Positions 47,062 to 59,740 of a DNA stretch of 64,000 nucleotides are shown here, piece by piece; within the stretch, counting starts at the first letter, position 1, and every line of letters starts with the position of its first letter. This stretch comes from Candolleomyces eurysporus (taxonomy: Eukaryota; Basidiomycota; Agaricomycetes; Agaricales; Psathyrellaceae): NCBI GenBank assembly GCA_027579435.1, contig JANBPK010000711.1, positions 1 through 64,000 of the forward strand. The letters run 5' to 3'. Both the position numbers and the translations under genes were made by a program. The notes below the pieces were generated by a model, which saw nothing but the letters and a program-made list of their open reading frames with translations, did no database searches and was not told where the DNA came from.

Positions 47062-47867
47062 GGTTGGAAGGAAATGTTTGAATCGTGCATGGTCAGCGCT
47101 TGGATCGGAGGGCCCTATCCTGGGAGTGAGATCACGCGTTGATTCTGTGAGGCGTGTGGCGTTAGGGCGTGAAGCATGTCAGTGTCAGCCTGATAGACCT
47201 CCCAGAGGCTTCATAGAGTGACCGACTGGTGGTGAATTTTGGATATCTGAATTTCCATTTGACGGAGGCGGAGGCATCTTTGCTTACTGGCATGCCTCCC
47301 AATTGGATCGCCTGACTGATGCAGAAACGATCTCGTCCAATGTACCTGGGCTGACTCGGATTGTGAGGCTGACTGCTGACCCAACCTGGTAAAATTCGAA
47401 TCGTCAACGACTTGGTTGTGACTTAGTTCGGAGGCGATCGCGATGGCCAGTGGCTAGAGCCCGGAGGATTGCTGGCCGGAGGATTGCTGGTTCGGCTTCT
47501 TCGGGATTGGTAGCGAAAGATATTGACTGGTTGCTCTCCGACTTTGCCTTGTCAATGGTTTACTCGTTGAAAACTTGGAGTGATTCCTCAAACGACTCGG
47601 AGGAGTGTCTATTTTAGAAGTGGTATGTACATTGACCTGCCAGTGGGGGGCCTTTTGGTATGTAAAGAAATGCATGTAATCTGCCTGTTTGAAGACGTCA
47701 TTCATAGGCTATTGGTACAATACTAGGGAGGTGGTACTGACACTGATCTGACTTGAACACGACGCAGAGACTGCGCGAGAGTGGATGAGCGCTAGAAATG
47801 AAAGAATATAAGTAAGGTACGGACATTGAGGGGTCTAAGACGGATGAAGACGGACTGGAAAAAGTAT
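47062..47867. other. Spacer between tandem F-box genes
   Basis: About 800 bp. A 12-bp direct repeat (GGAGGATTGCTG) lies near 47463 and 47477. 47630-47830 is the F-box 3' flank also seen at 23270-23540. No gene supported. Confidence 0.5.
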
Positions 47868-49481
47868 TTAATCGACATAGAGTATGGGGCCGATGTTAAC
47901 AAAAACACCACCCCACTTCTTGAGAACGTTGACAACTTCAGATCTGTCTAACTCTTGATTTTTTTTTGTCGTTGTTTGATAGGTCACCGTCAACTGCTTG
48001 AACGTATGCTGTGGGTTCGTAAACACCGGCTTGCCATTTTCCAAGTGGTATGGTCGATGCGCCTTGAGGAACTTGAGTAAAGGGAGAGGGAAAAAATCGG
48101 GTCGGAGTTGGAGGAGATCGAGTGTTCCAAGGTTTGGCAAGTGGGGACGGAGGCCGTGCTCGCGCTGGACATAGGCTTCAATGAAACTGGTTTCCATTAA
48201 AATGCCCTCCAGCGTGAGGTGAGTCAGGAATGGGAAGCCACGGAGGGTGGCTGAGAGGTCTTGGGTCCTGATACATGCATACCGAAGGTGGAATAAGCGC
48301 AAGGTGGTGTAACATTTGGATCGCTCGATGAAGGAAAGAACGGGTTTAGATAACTCCCAATCGTAATGTTGGTCGTCAGTGTTGAAGTCGATATCCAATT
48401 CGACTAGTTGAGGCGCTTTCAGAACTCGTAAAACGTCGACTGTGTCTGCGACAACATTTTGCAGACGCAACGTGCGTAATTTAGGAAGGACAAGCCCAGA
48501 GTCGAGAAGGGGTTCCGTTCTATGGTACCACCAGAACTCCCCTAAGAAATCCACTGTCAAAGTTTCTACATTGATACAATGGCCCAGCGCTGTCTCCAAC
48601 CACCGTGTTCCATCCCAATCACAACGGAGAGTGAAGGTAGACAGCCGTTCGAGAAGGTTTTGCGGAAGGGGTAACGGTGCGAAGGTAGAATCATCCCTGT
48701 CTTCGAACGCAGCAGAATATTTACTTGGTAGGCGGAGTTCGAAGGACGTCATGTTTGGGGGTAGTTGAAGGAACATGGATCGTAAAGGGTTGGGCGATCT
48801 GACCCACTCTTGATCGAACCTGAGGGTAAACGACTTTAGAGGATGCCATGAACGCCGTTCGAGTGACAAAGGCCCCTCTTGAGCCCTCCCTAAAGAGTCC
48901 AAAAGGTTTTGGAAGCACCTAGGACCCCTGTACCCAAGGGATAGGTGGTCGAGGGTCCCTTCTAAGTTGACCAACAAAGTTGCGAGGGAGGAGCTCTGCA
49001 ACGAGCCACAGGCGATGCTCTGGTCCATGCAATCGTCGTGAGATACAGAGGAATAAGTAAGAGATTTCGAAATGTTTCCTGCACGATCGAACCACTGCTT
49101 GACCTTCTTGTATGGGACGTTTGTGAGGTCTTCAAAGGAAAGAGCGCTCCATAGTTTGTGGGTGAGCTGTGCTGCTTTCCGCCAGCCCTTGCAGACCAGT
49201 TGTATTTCAACCAGGTTATCCCTGGCACCGGCCTGCAGGAGATCTGGGAGCACTTGAACGAAAATTTCGCCTAATACCTCCGCTGGTATTCTCCGTACAG
49301 GGGAGAGCACAGCGCGATGTAACTGGAGCTGATCTTCGAGCTCAGCCAGCCTACAGCGCAGCAGAGAAATTTGGGAGGTTATATCATCAATTTGGAGCTG
49401 AAAAAAGGCGGCTTCACGGGCATTTGGAGCTGCGTTGCTGCCCAGCAAGTGATGTGGCGCAGGATTGCTTTCATGGTTCAT
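47868..49481 (-). CDS. F-box protein with leucine-rich repeats, copy 3
   Basis: Single exon, 537 aa, intact. It starts MNHESNPAPHHLLGSN and keeps the coiled coil (DDITSQISLLRCRLAELEDQ), F-box (VRRIPAEVLGEIFVQVLPD to LVCKGWRKAAQLTHKLW), leucine-rich repeats (for example LTTLRLFHLRYACIRTQ-like segments) and the C-terminal WGGVFVNIGPILYVD. It is closer to copies 1 and 2 than any is to a generic F-box protein, so all come from local duplication. It is divergent from RNA14, with about 200 bp between starts. Confidence 0.88.
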   Translation of the reverse strand: MNHESNPAPHHLLGSNAAPNAREAAFFQLQIDDITSQISLLRCRLAELEDQLQLHRAVLSPVRRIPAEVLGEIFVQVLPDLLQAGARDNLVEIQLVCKGWRKAAQLTHKLWSALSFEDLTNVPYKKVKQWFDRAGNISKSLTYSSVSHDDCMDQSIACGSLQSSSLATLLVNLEGTLDHLSLGYRGPRCFQNLLDSLGRAQEGPLSLERRSWHPLKSFTLRFDQEWVRSPNPLRSMFLQLPPNMTSFELRLPSKYSAAFEDRDDSTFAPLPLPQNLLERLSTFTLRCDWDGTRWLETALGHCINVETLTVDFLGEFWWYHRTEPLLDSGLVLPKLRTLRLQNVVADTVDVLRVLKAPQLVELDIDFNTDDQHYDWELSKPVLSFIERSKCYTTLRLFHLRYACIRTQDLSATLRGFPFLTHLTLEGILMETSFIEAYVQREHGLRPHLPNLGTLDLLQLRPDFFPLPLLKFLKAHRPYHLENGKPVFTNPQHTFKQLTVTYQTTTKKNQELDRSEVVNVLKKWGGVFVNIGPILYVD

Positions 49482-49680
49482 GGTTGGAAGGAAACGTAGA
49501 GCCTGTGTGCTGAGCGCTCAGGCCTTGGGACCCCGCCACAGTTGCCGTCAGCTCACGTGCTGGGCACACTTTTCGAACTCCGTTGAAGCTCCGAGTGGTG
49601 CAAGGTGGCCCTCCGTCGTCGTTGTCCCCGTCGTCGTCGCGCTTATAATCTCCATCCGTTTTGATTATTTAAAAGCAACC

Positions 49681-52600
49681 ATGGACGAAACAGAAACAGC
49701 CCAAGATTATGCTGGTGATACGACGCAACCAACAGGAGAAATACTCGCTGCATTGAGCCAGAACAACAGCAACCTCTCTATCAAGACGGAACCAGACACC
49801 CCAGCAAGTGAATTCGATGCGCTGTTTGCAAGATTGTCCGAAGAACCACACAATCCTGACGGCTGGAGAAGACTCATAAGCCTAGCTACCAGCAGCAATG
49901 AGATACCCAAGATTCAGCAGGCGTACGACGAGCTGTTGAAGCATTATCCAAATACGGTGAGGAGTGCCCCCATATACATGCACCGTTGGACGCGAAATAA
50001 TAACAATGTGAATATTCATCGTCCTCTGTTTACTGCCTCTAGTCGTCCGCCCAGATTGCGTATATCAGCCACTTTTTGAATGATGAAGCCACCTTCGCTG
50101 AAGCTGAGCAGCTGTTCATCAAGTTTCTGAGGAGCTCGCCGAACGTGGATCTCTGGAAGTTTTATTTGACTTATGTTCGGTGAGTGGCAGTCGGTTCTGC
50201 TTATTCGTAGAGAGACGTCTATATGGCCATTCAGACGCCGGAATACGGGTTCTTCAACGCGTGACATTGTCCGGAAATCATACGAATTCGCTCTGAACCA
50301 TGTCGGTCAAGACAAGGACGCCGGAGAGATTTGGAACGACTACATTCAATTCCTCAAAGCCGGGGATGCCTCCTCAACATGGGAAGAACAACAGAAAATG
50401 GACGCCTTGCGAAAAGCTTACCACCGGGCCGTGCAAATACCTCTGGACAACGTCGAACGCCTCTGGTCCGAGCTAGAAACTTTCGAGAACAACCTCAACA
50501 AGATTACCGCGAAAAAGTTCATGTCTGATCTGTCTCCAGCGCATATGCAGGCGCGTGCGGTCCTAAGGCAGCTTACGAACCATTTGAATGCACTCTACCC
50601 TCCGAGCTCGTCGCAAGATTTGTTCCTGCCCTCGCTGCCCAAGTTTGATGGCGCTGATCGCAGCCTGGTCGGAAAATGGAAAGCCTATTTGAAGTGGGAA
50701 GAAAGCAACCCTCTGGAAATTGAAGACAAGGACAAGGAAACGTTGGTCAGGCGTATTCAAGGCGTGTATCGGAAAGCCGTCATTCGAATGAGATTTTACG
50801 CCGAGATTTGGTTCATGGCGTATAACTGGACGAACAGCATCGGAAAGCCCGATGATGCGCTGCTGATCTTGAAGGCTGGTATGGATGCCAACCCGACGAG
50901 GTACGTTTTCTGCCCTTCCGTCTCACATGCCACAATGATTGACCCCTTCTCGCTATTTCCAGCTATCTACTGACATTTGCATATGTCGAAGTGATGGAGC
51001 AGAAGAAGGATTACGCCGAGGTGCATGCGACGTTCGAGAGATTCCTTGGCCTTCAATCAAAAGTCCTCGATGAACTGCAGAAGAACAGCCCCGACGCTGC
51101 CAATGGCAGCTTCAACGAGACTCAACCCGCATCGCAATCGACCAATTCTTCTTTCGGTTCGCAGTCGTCAGATGAGAAACTGCCAAAGCTCACCGAATTG
51201 CAGGAACGCAGGACAGAGTACGGTTTAGCGTATATATTCTACATGCGATTTGCCAGGCGGGCAGAGGGACTACAGGCGTTGAGGAAAGTGTTCGGAAAGG
51301 CTAGGAAAGACAAGTGGGCGCCTTGGGAGGTCTATGAAGCGAGTGGTAGGCCGTTTCGGTCCTTTCTGTCTGACGTTTGCTCATACGACCGACAGCCCTC
51401 ATGGAATATCACTGCTTCGACGACAAGGCTGTCGCCAGCAGGATCTTTGAAAAAGGATTGGACTACTTCAGCGACGAAGTCGACTATGTCTGTCGCTACC
51501 TCGGATTCTTGATCAGCATCAACGATGGCAACAGTACGTCCCATCTCTCCTTCACGTACTGTCACTCACTTCTTCTCGCGTTCAGATGCCCGCGCGTTGT
51601 TTGAACGTGTCATTACGACCTTCCCGCCGGAGAGAGCACGGCCCCTCTGGGAACGCTGGGCTCGCTACGAATACCAGTATGGGGACCTTGAATCCGCACT
51701 CAAACTGGAAAAACGGGTATCCGAAGCTTATCCTAACGGTATGCACCCCTCCTACCCCGAGACTGAAAGAATCGCAACGACTGGTTCTAAATCGCTCGCT
51801 CCGTTGAACGTTATTATAGATCCTGCTATCAAGCGATTTGCACAACGCCACATTTACTTGGGCATCGACGCGATCGCTGCGAGGGATTTGGGTGTTGCGT
51901 ATGCCCGCAAGCATAGTACAAACAATGGAAACGCGGCCTCGGGGTCGTCTTCCCAGGCTCTTGGGAGAACGGAAACGAGTGGATCGTTGGCTGCTGCAGC
52001 GTCGCAGAATGCTATCAAGAGACCTGCTTCGCCCGATCACCAACGTCCAATTAAGCGGGAAGATAATCGGGGAGAGTATGGTGGTGGGACTGGGGGTGGA
52101 TATAAACGAGCGAGAGCAGGAGCATCGCCAGCTCGTGCGGATCGTGATGTCCCCATGCGAGATCGNGAGAGGGATCACAGAGATCGGGATAGGTGGGGAG
52201 CTGACGGAGGTGGAGGTGGAGGTGGAGGTGGGAGAGGAAGGAGGTTTAATTCTCCTGGACCTGCTGGGGCGGGGTCGGGCTGGGAGAAGGATAGGGATAG
52301 GGAGGATAGGGATCGCGGGTTTGGCGGNGCTGGTCGTGAGGTCAAGCGTGAAGACTCGTTTAGCAGTTTGGGACCAAACCGATCGGGGGGAGCTGGTAGT
52401 GGGGCGGCGGTCCCGCCTATCGTTTCTTGGTTTATTGGGGAGCTTCCGTCCGCATCTTCGTTTGACGGTTCGTGGTTCTCTCCACNGTTTTTTCCTTACG
52501 ATGAGTAAACTGACATTCCCCAACCTTAGGTCCGGTGTTTAAGACGGAAGACCTGATGAAATGCTTCAAGCAGGCTATCATACCCAGTAGCGCAGGTGCT

Positions 52601-52826
52601 GGACCATCTGGCGCGAATGGAGGTCCACCCCCCAGACCNCGCTCACCAGCACCCTCACATCATCAGCCTCAACATCATCGAGGAGGTTCGTTTTCTCTGT
52701 CTTCACCCCTTGTCTNCCTTTCAATCAACTCACATACCGGATGGTTTCCTGCTTCTAGGTGGACGTCCTCCCCCAGATTACGGCCCNTATCANGGTCCAG
52801 GGGGNGGCCGGAGAGGAAGATACTGA
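49681..52826 (+). CDS. RNA14: mRNA 3'-end processing factor Rna14 / CstF-77
   Basis: Scaffold subunit of cleavage factor IA for pre-mRNA cleavage and polyadenylation, nuclear. Nine exons join in phase to 874 aa: 49681-49956, 50043-50179, 50235-50900, 50963-51345, 51396-51533, 51586-51738, 51820-52467, 52530-52685 and 52759-52826. Tandem HAT repeats run through residues 45-600 (for example [62 protein letters not shown]). The tail carries a KRPASPDH basic patch, Arg/Asp and Gly-rich low complexity, then the conserved monkeytail-like segment ([16 protein letters not shown]). It ends in Gly/Pro/Arg-rich residues. Ns in exons 7-9 keep the frame and appear to be real bases. Confidence 0.93.
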
Positions 52827-53252
52827 AAATACTGGCGATTTCCAGTNGCTGTTCCTTCATTTCTATGATTCGAAAAAATTCCAGTTNTTTCTCTCTTGAT
52901 CGTATANTATACTTCACATGCACGTCATGATTATGATATACAGTACCTGGCTCGCAACTTCTTCACTTTCATTCATGCACTTTGTTAATGACTTTTTTGT
53001 CATTCTNAATGCATACTGGGCATGGCCATGAGTATGCCGGGTTGACTGCATATTCCGTGCAAAGGTCCGCTTGGGGACTGGTNAGCNCGCTGCACCTTGG
53101 TGAACTAGTATCTGGGTATCAGCNTTCAATTATATCGAAAGAAAATACTCTAATCTTGTTCTACAAATTGTACAATCGGATCGTCTGACACTTTCCAACA
53201 AAACTCAAACNCAAACTCGCAGGCCCTTCTACACCGTCTAAAGGGTGTCAAA
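52827..53252. other. Convergent 3' intergenic region
   Basis: About 430 bp between the ends of RNA14 (+) and the transporter (-). It is AT-rich with several Ns. It must hold both polyadenylation regions. No gene seen. Confidence 0.5.
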
Positions 53253-55514
53253 TCAATCCTGCTCTCTCCTCAATGCCTCCCTCCTCCCCAGCGCCATCTT
53301 GATCTTTTTCCGGTCCCTCATCCCGGCCCACACACTCAACCCAACAGCGAAGAACGTAGCGGCGATGGTAACGTATATCGAGTCGACGTAGCATTCGGGT
53401 CCCCGAGAGCAGCGGACCTCGGTACTCGGAAGAGGCGCGCGGGCAGTGATGGCACTGACTGCACCACTCAGAGAAGCAGCCGCTGGTGCTGAATGTTTGG
53501 GTACTTTGTCTTCGTTCTTATCGAGGTTCCACCCGAAGAGGATGGAGAATAAGTTGCCGGCTATCATGGGTGACATTGATAGGTATCCCCAGTTCTCCGA
53601 GAANTGAGCTGNGTATCAGATTCAGNTTAGTNTCCGTTTTTCNTCCAGTCGAGAGTTGGGAAGAGAGGGTACTCACGCATTCCGAACCACTCCAAACAAA
53701 CCGTAGGNANAAGCGAGAANACAGCTCCNTATCCCAGACCTAGAACCGAGCTTGCAACCCAGAGGTCAGCGATTCGGTCTACGCGCGATGCGATGATTTG
53801 CGAGATGCAGCATGTCAGAGAGACCAGGACGAGGCAGTACGAGCGCGGGATNTCGAATCTGTTCTTCGCAAAATCGGAGATGACGCCTGGATGCGCAGAG
53901 AGTGACAGCATGAGTAAGGAATTGTGCNTGTGTTACTGACAGAGAGNAGAATGGACGANGGACAAANCGTACGCACCAATTAGAATTCTACCAGCGCAAT
54001 TCATCAAGCTGATAGAAGAGACTTGAATAGATTGCCATTGGGCAGCTTTTGTAGGATCNTAGTGAGGATTATTAAAGGCGTAGAGTGCTTGTGACATCGA
54101 GCCAACGTTGTTAATGTCTANAAACAGTTGAGCAATACAGTTCTGTGACNGAGGGAGCCGAAAAGAGACATACACATGAGNCCGGTCCCGCTCACTGCAA
54201 AGCGACTTGTAAGTTCCGAGCCNTGACAGGAGATATCACGANAACACTCACAAAGTGATAGAATAGAGAATAACAAATGAAAGTCGCTGCTCTTCCACAG
54301 CTTCAGCCCGTAGACATTGGGCAGGGTATCGTGGGTTATCGCCGCTCCTCGGCTAAGGCTACGATCCGCACGCCTGTCATGGTCGACATCGAGCTCCCTG
54401 CCCCCAAATCGTAGCTGTGGACTCATCTCTACATCCCGTTCTCTCCGTCTATGTTCAGGCGCGACTCCCGCCTCTGCTACGTAGACGGGAGAGGATGAGG
54501 GAACTTCGTCGTCCTCTTCATCCGCGTCGTCTTCGTTCTGTAGTAGAGGTGACTCGGGGCCGTCATGGGTGCCTTCAGCCCCTTCTTCCGGCACAGCATC
54601 GTACTCGTCGTGTGGGGTTTTTTTATGAGGTGGTAGCGGAATCGGTCGAACGAAAAAGAAGCCAAGGATCATAGGGAAGGCGGTTCCCACCGCTAAGATG
54701 AAGAGGAACGTCGACGTGTTTCCTGGGAAGAACGTGTGTGAAATGGTGGAGAAAAGGAACGCTGAGAGACCAAAGCCTGAGATGACTAGTCCTGTGGTTA
54801 TCCCTCGCTAAAACACGAATATAGATAATCAGAATACTGAGCTCGGAATGAATGAGTGCTTGCTGAATGTACTCCTCACCATCTGGTCGGGAAACGTCCT
54901 GGCAGTCGAGTTCACCGAACTTGTCAATCCGCCATTTCCACCTGCCCCCGTCAAATAGCTGCACAGAACGAGCGCGGCGAAGCTCAACACAGATAGGTGA
55001 TTGACTCCTTCAGGTAGACCTGCGTCGTATAGGTATCGCATGCCCATGTATCCGCCCAATAGAAACACGAAAGCACAGCAGAGCAGGATCCGGGGGCCTC
55101 TTGAGTCGACTATTCGTCCCCATACTGGCCCAGTTGTATACACTCCAACTGAAGGGAATTCGTGATGTTAGCAGCCAAGTTAACTTCAATCATGGATGAA
55201 AAAGGACCCACCATTGCCAGCAAGAGCGACAATGTTCAGTTGAGTGTGCGTGATCCCGAGCTTTGCGCCCAGTTGCGGTGCGTAGGCTACCGTAAAACGA
55301 TGGTTGGTTGGTTACCTCTCGTNGAAGCCTTCATGATGATAGTCGCGTACCTGAGTAGACCTACAATTCCATCTACTTCAGCACAGAAATAATGAGGAAA
55401 TCGGGCATTGAAACGCACATAATTTGTCCCGGAACCCAACGCTACCAACAGTGACACCAACAATGTTGTGAATCGTGGAAGGCTGTACGTCGGAGGAATG
55501 GTGTCGTGGGTCAT
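53253..55514 (-). CDS. Major facilitator superfamily transporter, nodulin-like / Mch1-like
   Basis: Membrane transporter; substrate unknown. Start at 55514 (MTHDTIPPTYSLPRF). Exon 1 (55419-55514) ends GSGTNY; a 10-nt microexon (55351-55360) and the next exon (from 55286) give VYSAYAPQLGAKLGITHTQ, the family's first loop. Then GPVWGRIVDSRGPR (loop 2-3 motif), LTGAGGNGGLTSSVN, the TM segments VISGFGLSAFLF and FLFILAVGTAFPMILGFF, a long acidic cytoplasmic loop (PLLQNEDDADEEDDE), and a C-terminal six-helix half (INNVGSMSQAL, SLMNCAGRILIG, SENWGYLSMSPMIAGN). It ends RREALRREQD. The layout matches nodulin-like MFS proteins such as yeast Mch1 and YMR155W. Numerous Ns blur the middle introns. Confidence 0.85.
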
Positions 55515-56032
55515 TGTGGTTCGCAGTAGCAGAGGTTATGGAGTAGTTCTAAATGAATGNGAAGNACTCGGAGGCGATATTAGCATATCGCTCGTCCGGG
55601 GGACGTTGGTANTTGTAGTGGTAGGATCTGAAGCGGTGACAGACAGGACCCGGCCTAATCTGTACATGATACGCGACCGTCTCCGNTTGTTTTGATGGNA
55701 TTGACAGCACCATGTATCATGCATGAGATTAGATGANCAGATAAGACTCCCAGATAACCGTNCTAAGGAGCNGCCCCTAAGTATGAGACTGGAATTAAAA
55801 ACATGTATGTGGTATTATGTAGAAGTAGGTACAAATACAGGTCCATGAATGNGATGCAGGTGACAGCAGTACGATGTAGTAGTGCTCTAAAATCCAGAAA
55901 AAAAGAAAATGTCCACCCAGAGTCCAAAATATTGAGGAAGAGAAAAGGGTACTAAGATACTAAGGTAGGAGAACGATTACCGANATATACCGTGACGACA
56001 TNANNGAAAGAGGAGAGGAAAGAAGGAACAGG
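55515..56032. other. Intergenic region, N-rich
   Basis: About 520 bp between the transporter start and the phosphatase end, both on the minus strand. It contains many single Ns and no recognisable gene. It holds the transporter promoter. Confidence 0.45.
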
Positions 56033-59000
56033 TCACATCAACGCCTGCCTAACATAAAACTTCTGCGCCGCATCCAAGAGCCTGANCTGCTCGTCCGCCC
56101 AAGCCACCTCCACAATCGCCTTCGACCTCTGCCGTTCCTCCGCATTGATATTCTTCACCCTGATAACAAACGCAGAAGATATAGGCCTATGATCAGACAC
56201 GTTCACCTCGTATCTCCGATAATGCAGCTGCTGCACACGATTCGGTACACGAGTCCGCCATAATATCCGATCGCACCACGCAGGATGGCGTCGCTTTTCA
56301 GAGGTGTCGTATTCGTCGGACCTTGGGTCGTATTTGTAGGTCGGTAAGAACGTAATGGGTCCTTCGCTGAATCCTCGTAGTCGGAACGTTTTGTTGACTC
56401 GCATTTGTTGGAGAAGNTGGTCATGAGAGAGGAGGTTGCTGAGGTCTCCTGAACGGAACGCTGAGAGNTATGCTTCCCGGCGGGTNAAATCGATACGATA
56501 GTTGAGGTCGCCATTGAGCTGAACAGTACGGNTCAGTCATTCGTCGATAAGTTGACNAGNAGANGAAACTCANGACTGACCAGAACGAACTCATGGTCCA
56601 AAACCATCGAACCATCTCCTCCACCCACATAAGCACTTGGGAAAGGAGAGGGATCAAATATCCCTTTCTCATCCAATATAGCAGCGACNTCAGAGTTTCG
56701 CTGCTTCACGGCATTCTGCCCTGCAGCCAAGTGGCAATTGAGCAGACATAACGAAGAATCGCCAATGACGACCCTCGCAATGACAGCACCCTATACNGAA
56801 GTGAGGAGCGGGCCTTGGAAAAAAACTTGAAGGGAAACATACCTTGTTACCATACCTCCCTCCCATNCCTCTCTTTACAGCGGCCATATGCTTCTCNCGA
56901 CACACAAAGTCCTTCGTATTCCTGAGGAACAAACAGGAGAANAGTCCGACCATGCTGTCGGTATGCACAGCAGTATACTCCACGCCCTGGGGTGTGAACA
57001 CNGCTTTGACGGCTGCACCAAGCTTGTCGTACCACCGCCTGTACGCTCCAGTGACCCGGTCGGACAGAGCATCTTCNTTCTTCTTTCCTCCGAGGATCAT
57101 GTTCTTCGCGGCCATCTTTCTGCTCTCCAAGTCAATCACCTCTTGGAAGCTGAAGGANATGATATCCGGAGGGGTAGANACGCTGGATAGGGCTTCGGTG
57201 AAGAACTCGGAGTTGCGTCCATCGTCGANCATTGAGTCGGGTCTTGCTGCGTCACAGTTCCATGAAACGAGCAGCGCTGTGATGTCTTGGAAAGTGCTGA
57301 ACGAATTTTCGTTTTTGACCAACTCATTTTCTATAACGACGAGTAAGAGAAAAGACCGATGAGTTCAGTGTCAACAAAAAAGAGATAGACGGNNCTACTC
57401 ACCAACCCAATCAACACCCAAAAGCCCATCCCAAAGCTTGACACTCTCATCCCGTCCCAGACTAACCACACAAAGNTTCCGATTCGCCTCAATCGCCCGA
57501 TAGTTCACAAAGAGCTTCAACACCGGCAACCCTCCCGGATGAGCATTCCAACAATTCTTCATCACCCAAGGCTTTTGTCCCACTTCGAACGCCGAGATGT
57601 ACCCATTCCGTCCTCCAGCCCACAACCTCTCATTCACTCCTTCAAGACACACAATATCCGACGTGGACACCTTCATCGTCTCCTCACAAAGCGGCCACCC
57701 ATCATCTGTATCCAAACTCCATACCGACACATACCCCTCCTCGTGCCCCACGTACACTTTATCTGGCTGAGTAGGCAGGATAGTGGCCGTAGTAACTTGA
57801 CCCACATAGTCGTTTGGCAAGATCGTCTTCCCAGGTGCAGCAGGGTTAAAAATATCAAAAACCCTAATCATCGGCACCGCCTTCGAGTTGATACTCGAGN
57901 CCCCCCGCCGACGCATGCTCGCTCCTCGAAGCGGTCCACAGCTTCCCATCCAAGAGCTTCACAAAGCTATGCTTGTCCGTCGTCCGCACCGCCCTCGGGA
58001 CCGTGGAGGTGAGGTTCACGTCTTTCTCGGGGTGCTCAGGGTCGGGGGAGAAGATGAGCGTCTTGCCGGACTCGTCGAGCGTGACCATGGACCGGCCGTA
58101 CCGAAAGAGGTGCGTGATGGCGTGGAGGTGGGCGCCGACTTTGGCTGCGGTGACGATACCCTTCCGGACGTCCATCTCGAGGAGACTCCCGTCCTTGGTC
58201 CCGATCCAGATGATACCGCCCCGGTCTGCCTTGTTCACGGACGGCCTGAACTCTGCACATAACAGTTTCGTGTCTTTCATTCCTAGCTGCTTCGTTTCGA
58301 GATCGTAGAGGGGGCTGTCGGATATTTCGAGGTTGTAAATCTTGATATGGTGCAGGGACAGCACGACGAGGGCGGGTCCGGANGCGATNACACTNCCAGT
58401 GTGCGGGTGGTACGTGATCTTCGGCGGGAGTAACCCCTCGCGGAAGGTAAGCATAGGCACNCGACGCGAAGAGGACGATGTATCAGGCAGGGTATCAATA
58501 CCCTTGATCGCAGGTTCCTCGTCGGGATTCTCCTCATCGTCCGAGGATGCTTCGGCTACTGGTCTACGCGCGGCAGGGAGTTTATCGCCNGGGGCGATAG
58601 TTCGAGTAGGAGGTGGAGGGAGTTTGGCTGACCCGAGAGGCCTGCGTTCGATAGGAGATGGGGCTGGGGTGTCGCCGCTAGCGGCCAGGCCGTTTAAGAC
58701 GGGCATTTCGGTGGCTAAAGCGGGCCTTTGGACTGACACTGTCCTTCGTGGAGGTGGGGATCTTGTTTCGAGGTTTGCAGCAGCGGTNACTCTCCGTACA
58801 GGTAAAGGAGGTGGCGGTAAAGCACTTAATAAAGGTTCTGTGTTAGGAGTCCGTGACGCTGTTCGATGACGCGGTGGTGGGGGAGGCAGGCCAGGACGCG
58901 TCAATCGTGGTGGGGGCGGTGGGGGTACCGACGATGACGAAGAGCCGGTGATGTCACTGTCCTGCGCAATCGAGTCTTCGGGGAGGATCCTTGATCGACT

Positions 59001-59740
59001 GCCAGGCGATGAAGACACTTTCCTCGCGGGAAGAGCGGGAGGAGCTCGCTCTAGTGGTGTGTCTGGATCCGAAAANCCTAGAGGAGAGTCCGATATTCGT
59101 ACACCGTCGTCGTCNGGGCTGCGTGAAAGTACGAGAACTGGTCTTGGGGGTACNGGTGGTTTTGGAATCTCGGAAGGGGTNACTTTTCTANNAGAACCAT
59201 TGTTTGGTGTCCCATTGCTGTAGACATGTTAGAAACTNGACTAATGGACCTCGATGCAACTCACAATCTTTCCCGCAGACTGACTAGATCGCGAGCCGGA
59301 GAATCGGGCTCTCCACTGCCTCCTCCATTCACGGGTGGTAGTGGTACGGGTCGATGCAATGGCGAGGGNGATGGAGAAAGTGGTGGCTTCTTGGTAGGTG
59401 GTGGTGGTGGGGGTCGTTTGAGAGCCAGAGCCTTCATATCCACTGGATCCGTTTTGAGATCAGACGACGACGCCGATGCTCTCAAATGCTGGATCGCGGA
59501 ATCGTGCACGTCCATACTGTTGTTCGACGACGCTCTCGGGCGAGGAAATGTTCCAGCCTTTGGTGAAAGAGGAATGTTGTAGCTCTTGTAGGCCGGCTGG
59601 CTATTCGCGTTCCCTGCAGCCAGCTGCTCGAACCGGGACCGCAAACTCTTCACTGCGATGGTGACGTCCTGCTCAGACTCTGGGTCTGCCATGCTGCCTT
59701 CAAATACCCTTTTTTTCAAATCCTGAATATGGCTAGACAT
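56033..59740 (-). CDS. WD40-containing inositol polyphosphate 5-phosphatase
   Basis: Removes the 5-phosphate from phosphoinositides or inositol phosphates. Start taken at 59740 (MSSHIQDLKKRV); MADPESEQ about 16 codons in is an alternative. Domains in order: Pro-rich disordered N-terminus with several PPPPPP runs (59740-58500); WD40-like propeller (LTFREGLLPPKITYHPHTG, WIGTKDGSLLEMD, KVYVGHEEGYVSVWSLD, LWAGGRNGYISAFEV, SLGRDESVKLWDG); catalytic 5-phosphatase domain with SWNCDAARPD, SFQEVIDLESRK, CLLNCHLAAGQ, LNGDLNYRIDFTR, HPAWCDRILWR and NVSDHRPISSAF. All catalytic motifs are present. At least six introns. The N at 57900 is a surplus base: removing it restores the frame between ASAGG and SSINSKAV. 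The WD40 plus 5-phosphatase order resembles plant 5PTases 12-14. Confidence 0.9.
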
